From the NCBI GenBank assembly GCA_937625935.1, contig OW569389.1, positions 1 through 64,000 on the forward strand: DNA of 64,000 bases, in the 5' to 3' direction. Each line of letters starts with the position of its first letter. Positions within the stretch are counted from its first letter, which is position 1. Below the pieces are notes generated by a model, which saw nothing but the letters and a program-made list of their open reading frames with translations, searched no databases and was not told the DNA's origin. Positions 58,642 to 64,000 of this stretch are shown one piece after another. This stretch comes from Tetramitus jugosus (Eukaryota; Heterolobosea; Eutetramitea; Acrasida; Vahlkampfiidae). Made by a program: the position numbers and the translations under genes.

Positions 58642-58979
58642 AACATGCGAGAATCATTGTAAATATTTATGCACTTAACACATTGTTTGTTGTAAGTAAT
58701 CGTACATTAGTTTGTGATTGATCTTTAGAATGGAATAGTTACCTTACAACCTTCTCGTAAAGAACAATAGGTGGTTGTTTGAGGATTCTTTGTTCGAATG
58801 GTCACTCGATGACGACCAATGACTGAAATGGATATTCTGTTTTCTCTTTGGCCAGGAAAATCTACGAAACTCAGAGTTCTCTTGTAGTCTCCGACCTCGA
58901 GGTTTCCACTTGAGCTGCTCGGAGTTTTTGGTTTTATGCAAGAAATCACGGAAAATCGGGTCAGCAGAAAAGTGAACTA
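58642..58979. other. Intergenic; possible remnant frame on the minus strand
   Basis: 338 bases upstream of the RCC1 kinase. A minus-strand frame (58949-58725, no ATG) reads DYKRTLSFVDFPGQRENRIS and ends at a stop. It is more protein-like than chance but has no recognised family. It might be a C-terminal scrap of another receptor. Confidence 0.35.
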
Positions 58980-61900
58980 ATGAGGATTGTGACAACGCGT
59001 GTGTCATTTTTTGAGATACTTTTTCTCACAATATTCTTCTTGTCAATAGTGACAATAATCTCTGTTGAATCCTCCAGTAGAAGGAGAAGAATTGCATCTT
59101 CTGTTGTTTACTCATGTAAGCCATCGGTAGATTACGGCTTGTATGGGAGTAACATTACCATGACAGCTCCTGAAGTCAAGGCCGTGGATTTGGTGAGTTC
59201 ATTCTTTCGAGAGGTCAATTTAACAATGATCACTGCAGGAAAGTCACATTCTGCAGCAGTGGATCCTCAAGATGAGTTAAGCACAGTGTACACTTGGGGA
59301 GCCAACGATGTTGGCCAATTGGGCGATGGTAGTTCCATAGGTCGAGCAGTACCCACTCCCATTTATTTCTTCAAGGATGAACATCCTTCATCTGTTGTGC
59401 AATTGGTGTCTGGTCACAACCACATGTTGATGTTGAGAAGCGATGGAAAGATGTATGCTTGGGGTGTGAACGAGGAAGGACAGCTTGGTGATGCATCAAA
59501 AATCGATAAGAGTACTCCCGTACGGGTGTATATGGATGGTGTGTTGAATGGCAAAGTGATTACCCAGATGGCAGCAAGTGAAGCTCATTCACTTGCATTG
59601 GCAAGCGATGGCAGGATCTTTGCATGGGGAAAGAATCTCCAAGGGCAACTGGGAGATGGAACCCAAAGAGTGGAAGCAACGGTTCCTGTTGCTGTCAATA
59701 TGAGTGCATTTAATGATAAAGTGGTTACTCAAATTGTTGCCACTGCTTCTCTCTCACTGGCTCTCACGAGTGACGGCACAGTATTTTTTTGGGGAGTGAG
59801 CCACCACGTGGGAGCCGCCATAAGTTCATATGTTCCAGTTGCTATCGATTTCGGCAATGTACTGCAGGGAAACTTCGTCACTCAAATTGCTGTTGGATAC
59901 TCGCACACGGTGGTGCTTTCAAATGACTCCAAGATGTACGCTTGGGGTAGCGGCGGGTATGGACAACTGGGCCATTTGGACTCAAAAAAGAGCCAGGTTC
60001 CAGCTGCAGTGGACATGAGTGGTCAAATATCTGGAAAGATAGTGATTCAAATTGCAGCTGGAGGATATCACAGTCTGGCTTTGACGAGTGATGGTCTGTT
60101 GTTTGGTTGGGGTAAAAATCAGGAAGGTCAACTTGATAGTACATTGAAGAATCACTTCACTCCTGCTCTTCTTGAGATTAATACATTGATCAATGCTTTG
60201 AATGACTCAATTATTCAAGTCGTAGCTGGTGAAGATCACACATTGATATTGACAAGGAAGGGCAAGAGTTATTCGTGGGGAAAGAATGAAGAAGGTCAGT
60301 TGGGAAATGGAAGGAAAGAATTTAGCTCTAATTCTGTGGCAGTTGGTATGACTGGTGTATTGAACAATAAGACGATAACCAACATTGTTGCAAGAGCGGG
60401 AGTACAGGGGATAACTGCAACAGAACACTTCGTTGCTTTGACGGGCGATGGAAATGTATATTCTTGGGGAACAAATGTAATGGGGGAGGTTGGAGATGGA
60501 ACAGTGATCACAAAACGATTTCCTGTGAGTGTTGACATGAGTGGCGTTTTGAAAGACAGGATCATCACACAAATCACTCTCGGAAATTTCTTTACTGTTG
60601 CAGCAGCAGATGATGGAACTTTGTATGCTTGGGGAATTAATAATGATGGGCAGTTGGGAGATGGAACGTATCGGGCCAGGCGTCAACCTGTGGCAGTTTT
60701 CATGAATGGCGCGTTGAGTGGTAGGAATGTTACTAAAGTCGTCGCAGGGAAATGGCATGTTATGTCAATTGCGAATGATGGTAACATGTACTCTTGGGGA
60801 TTCAATGACGGTGGCCAACTAGGAGATGGAACAATTCTAATCAGAAAGCTCCCGGTTGCTGTCGTCATGAAGGGAGGGTTGAAAGATAAGAGAGTAGTTC
60901 AACTTACAGCAGGTAGTTCATACACGGTTGCATTAACGAGCGATGGGGCACTGTATTTCTGGGGTAGTAATACGTGTGGCATGCTTAAGAATAGCATGTT
61001 TGAATTTAGAACGTTTCCGACCGAAGTAGATAAGAATGACATTTTGCAAGATAAAAACATTACGTATATGACAGCAGGAAAAACTCACACAACGATACTG
61101 ACAAGTGACAATCAGATATACTCTTGGGGTTTGAGTGATTTTGGTGTTTATATACCGTTTGAGAATCGACCTGTGAGATTGAGCATGAATGGATTGTTGA
61201 ATGGGAAAGCAGTATCTCAGTTCATTGTGAATGATGAGTGTATGATCGCTCTCACCAAAGATGGCAAGGTTGGTTATTGGGACATTGAAGGAAACTATTC
61301 AACTTGGATCAGAACGAGTAACGTAAATCCAGATCATGGAATATCGAGTCTATTCCTTGGTGCGGGCACAATGGGATTCCTTGGAGTGACATGTGAGCAA
61401 GGATACCACGGTCAAGATTGCGAACTTTTCGAATGTTATGGCATTGAACCCAAGGATGAGAAAAGAGTTTGTTCTGGAAAGGGATCATGTGTTGATTTGG
61501 ATACTTGTGAATGCATTTCAGGATACTCTGGATTGAACTGTTCCTATCCAATTTGCAATGGATATTCGAGCAATGACCAGAATGTTTGTTCATCCAATGG
61601 AGTATGTCACAGTCCAAACAAGTGTATTTGTAACCACGGATATCATGGTGAAACGTGTGCTTCAAACTTGAGACCCCTTTGGACATTGCCAATTTTAGGA
61701 ATGCTTTTGTTCATTGCATTCATCATTGTTTTTATCGTGCTTGGATTACATGTCAGAAGGAGAAGAAGAGAAGAACAAATGAAATCCGAGCTGAAAGCAT
61801 GTTTATTGGAGGAAATGGGTGAACATGATGTTGACAACGATTTTGAAAGAGGAGACTTTTACATTGACATGAAAGAGATCAAACTGATCAATCGTATTTC

Positions 61901-62750
61901 AGAAGGAGCATTCGGAGTTGTATTCAAAGGAGAGTGGAAGAGTAACATGGTTGCTGTGAAGAAGATGAAAGTATCAGATGATGAATCATTCATCAGGGAA
62001 GTTTCCATTCTCCAGAGTTTACGACATCCCAATATTCTTTACTTGTATGGATATTCTTCAAATGACAGTGGAGACAAATTCTTGATCACTGAATATGCTG
62101 TGAATGGAAGTTTGGACAAATTGATTCACAAGGGAAATCAATCTCTCAAAGACTTTGATCAAAAGATGAACGTGCTATGTCAGATTGCTGATACAATGGC
62201 TTATTTGCATGGAAGGAATCCTCGAATTGTTCACAGAGACTTGAAACCTCAGAATATTTTGCTGGGTGAGAATAATCATGTCAGAATATGTGACTTTGGT
62301 CTCAGCAAGATCACTGATTCTTCGTTTACAATGGGAAGATCTTATGGAACAATTGAGTATTGTGCCCCAGAGTTGTTGGCACATCAAGGGCATGATGAAA
62401 GTGTTGATATTTTCAGTTTTGGCATCATCATGCACGAAATGTTCATCTTGGCACCTCCGTATTCTCAACATGAATACTCATCAGTGTTCACATTGGGAGT
62501 GGATATCGTGAGAGGATCGAGACCTCCTCTGCAGTTCGATCCATTCAATTCTGAATCAAATGATTCTAAAGTTCTTGTGGATTTCTTTTTGCAGAGCAAC
62601 ACAACCAATATGCTTCCTTCTGATATTCCTCTTGTTGTCCAAGACTTTTACAGTCTTGTCACACGATGTTGGGATGCAGATGTCAGCAAGAGACCATCGT
62701 TTGAAGAAATAACAACAGAGTTGGACGCAATCAAAAGGAGGGATGCATGA
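58980..62750 (+). CDS. Receptor TKL kinase with RCC1-repeat and EGF ectodomain
   Basis: The protein is 1256 residues, starting at ATG 58980, with a signal helix (FFEILFLTIFFLSIVTIISV). About 13 RCC1 repeats (AAVD...YTWGANDVGQLGDG, LALASDGRIFAWGKNLQGQLGDG, and so on) fill residues 75-780, likely two seven-bladed propellers or one and a partial. EGF-like modules at about 805-897 (CSGKGSCVDLDTCEC, CSSNGVCHSPNKCICNHGYHGETC) precede a membrane helix at about 900-924. The kinase runs from about 966 to 1250, with SEGAFGVVFKGEW, VAVKKMK, HRDLKPQN (His1085), DFGLSK and GTIEYCAPE; all catalytic residues are there. It is a paralogue of the kinase at 32327-35818. Confidence 0.9.
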   Translation: MRIVTTRVSFFEILFLTIFFLSIVTIISVESSSRRRRIASSVVYSCKPSVDYGLYGSNITMTAPEVKAVDLVSSFFREVNLTMITAGKSHSAAVDPQDELSTVYTWGANDVGQLGDGSSIGRAVPTPIYFFKDEHPSSVVQLVSGHNHMLMLRSDGKMYAWGVNEEGQLGDASKIDKSTPVRVYMDGVLNGKVITQMAASEAHSLALASDGRIFAWGKNLQGQLGDGTQRVEATVPVAVNMSAFNDKVVTQIVATASLSLALTSDGTVFFWGVSHHVGAAISSYVPVAIDFGNVLQGNFVTQIAVGYSHTVVLSNDSKMYAWGSGGYGQLGHLDSKKSQVPAAVDMSGQISGKIVIQIAAGGYHSLALTSDGLLFGWGKNQEGQLDSTLKNHFTPALLEINTLINALNDSIIQVVAGEDHTLILTRKGKSYSWGKNEEGQLGNGRKEFSSNSVAVGMTGVLNNKTITNIVARAGVQGITATEHFVALTGDGNVYSWGTNVMGEVGDGTVITKRFPVSVDMSGVLKDRIITQITLGNFFTVAAADDGTLYAWGINNDGQLGDGTYRARRQPVAVFMNGALSGRNVTKVVAGKWHVMSIANDGNMYSWGFNDGGQLGDGTILIRKLPVAVVMKGGLKDKRVVQLTAGSSYTVALTSDGALYFWGSNTCGMLKNSMFEFRTFPTEVDKNDILQDKNITYMTAGKTHTTILTSDNQIYSWGLSDFGVYIPFENRPVRLSMNGLLNGKAVSQFIVNDECMIALTKDGKVGYWDIEGNYSTWIRTSNVNPDHGISSLFLGAGTMGFLGVTCEQGYHGQDCELFECYGIEPKDEKRVCSGKGSCVDLDTCECISGYSGLNCSYPICNGYSSNDQNVCSSNGVCHSPNKCICNHGYHGETCASNLRPLWTLPILGMLLFIAFIIVFIVLGLHVRRRRREEQMKSELKACLLEEMGEHDVDNDFERGDFYIDMKEIKLINRISEGAFGVVFKGEWKSNMVAVKKMKVSDDESFIREVSILQSLRHPNILYLYGYSSNDSGDKFLITEYAVNGSLDKLIHKGNQSLKDFDQKMNVLCQIADTMAYLHGRNPRIVHRDLKPQNILLGENNHVRICDFGLSKITDSSFTMGRSYGTIEYCAPELLAHQGHDESVDIFSFGIIMHEMFILAPPYSQHEYSSVFTLGVDIVRGSRPPLQFDPFNSESNDSKVLVDFFLQSNTTNMLPSDIPLVVQDFYSLVTRCWDADVSKRPSFEEITTELDAIKRRDA

Positions 62751-64000
62751 TGTTGTAAGTACCAGTGTTATTGAGTGTTTGGAGAGAAATACAATTAGAG
62801 TAAAAGAATTGTAAGAAGCTTTGATGGATCTAGCAGTTTTCTATCCTTGTTTCATCATTCTATTCTGTCATTTTGGATACACTCATTGAAGAATGCATAG
62901 TACATCTTTTTTATCATTTTGGATAGAAGTCATTCCTTTTCCCTCAAACAATTGGTCACTATGAGCGACGGAAAGTTCGAGACATACAACATTGAGGAGT
63001 GTATCACATGAGCGAGTGTGATGGTGTGAGTGTCTTCAAGTCCTCTCCCTTTTCAATTTGACCTTGTTTGACAATGATCAATGAACTTCCTTACGAAGAA
63101 AGAGTGAAACCTTCTAACATTCTGTTGTGTCTTGCAAAAACTTTGGATTATGAGTGCTAAACTGATTGTTGCAATGTTGTTCGTCAGGCTGAAGCTGCGA
63201 TTCTGTTGTATGGCAGTATCGTGTTCTTCCAGTATACCTGATATCCCTTGCCCAAGCAAATAAATTCATCATCATCGAGGTTATCTCCAATTCAATTTTC
63301 AGGAAAAGACATCGATTGACTATCAGTTTTGTTTCCAGTATAGCTAGGCGACAAGTTGTATAAAAATCCATTGGAACTGCAGAAAGCAAGTTTTGTAAAA
63401 GTATGACTACATTTCTTACCTGAAAATGTTCAATTAGTTTGACAGAACATTTCCTCACACGCTGTTCAACTCCATCGCCAATGATATTAATTTGAATTCC
63501 TCTCCAATGTACTCCATGCGAGTCTCTAACATCACGCTTGAGAATGAATATGAATTGCTTCATCACCGACAAGTGAAGAATAGTTGTATCGATATATTTG
63601 TGATGCATCTACTCCAGTAATCCAAGACACTGTCTGATCCAAATCATGAACATCAACCTGCTGTAGTTGTGAATCTTCGATTCGTCGCCTTTCGTTGCTT
63701 CAGTTTGGATATATCAGGGTTCTTCACACTCACTCTCCAAAAAATTCTCAACCAAACTGAACAAGTATTAAAATTGGATCGATTTCACACCAATAAGAGT
63801 TTGCGATCGCATATTGTCTTCTAACGAAGTATCCATAAAACCAACGAAGTATCCATAAAACCAATAGAGTAAAATCAATTGCTTGTGTTTTTGCATTGTG
63901 AAAACGAACACCTGTGTGGATTGTCACAATGCCAATTCTTAGGATCCTCAATGAGCTTAACAATGGTTGACCGACTGAAATGCATGACGCGGCAGAAGTT
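62751..64000. other. Right-end region, no certain gene
   Basis: About 1250 bases with only short frames. On the minus strand, 63608-63465 reads VRDSHGVHWRGIQINIIGDG and ends CVKLIEHFQ-like sequence directly before GTAAGAAAT, a 5' splice-site match. Upstream on that strand, about 63690-63610, another frame reads DSQLQQVDVHDLDQTVSWIT. These could be exons of a spliced minus-strand gene that continues past the window. Confidence 0.4.
63823..63862. repeat. Two-copy 20-bp tandem repeat
   Basis: AACGAAGTATCCATAAAACC occurs twice in direct succession, at 63823-63842 and 63843-63862, followed by a partial third copy (AA). It is perfect, so it is recent or an assembly duplication. Confidence 0.7.

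Overview
The window looks like one end of a chromosome from a unicellular eukaryote. I infer a heterolobosean amoeboflagellate such as Naegleria. The first 771 bases are a C-rich telomeric array (CCCAAA on this strand, TTTGGG on the other). Genes are closely packed, mostly single-exon, with a few short GT-AG introns, and rich in Asn/Ser/Thr/Gln/Asp triplet runs. The gene content (TKL receptor kinases with RCC1 and EGF ectodomains, a class III cyclase plus RGS relic, ciliary CC2D2A, EI24, TTC38, importin-7) is eukaryotic and indicates a lineage that can build cilia. The species assignment is inference.

Layout. 1-1.8 kb: telomere, six 39-40 bp units carrying a 16-bp palindrome, and a small interstitial telomere block. 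1.8-12 kb: a subtelomeric graveyard of broken genes. It holds an unidentified degenerate gene, a MACPF fragment, a receptor/cyclase/RGS pseudogene with a dead cyclase site, and a PaiB-type flavin-binding gene with one internal stop. An intact secreted Cys-rich protein and a small basic protein lie among them. 12.3-24.1 kb: a two-module nonribosomal peptide synthetase (A-T-C-A-T), a receptor relic split by a truncated plus-strand gene, an ABCB half-transporter, and a divergently transcribed Zn2Cys6 transcription factor. Together these resemble a fungal-style secondary-metabolite cluster placed next to a telomere. They are the most interesting part of the window.

24-64 kb: the chromosome-core genes. 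In order they are a secreted DUF1838-type protein, a seven-helix membrane protein, an MLO-like membrane protein, importin-7/8 (one intron), a TKL receptor kinase, CC2D2A (ciliary transition zone), a beta-helix receptor with a multi-helix C-terminus, another multi-helix membrane protein, an F-box/SPRY protein with a myristoylation-type N-terminus, an LRR plus coiled-coil protein (one intron), EI24, a putative DNA-binding protein, TTC38, and an RCC1/EGF/TKL receptor kinase. The last 1.2 kb holds no certain gene.

Working together. The NRPS would make a dipeptide thioester whose second residue is probably glycine, the ABC protein could export it, and the Zn2Cys6 factor could regulate it; this link is positional inference only. 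The two receptor kinases, the cyclase/RGS relic and the seven-helix proteins fit a cell that invests heavily in surface sensing. CC2D2A and the LRR/coiled-coil protein fit a ciliated or flagellate stage. Several start codons given here are the first plausible ATG, because the open frames extend upstream without one.
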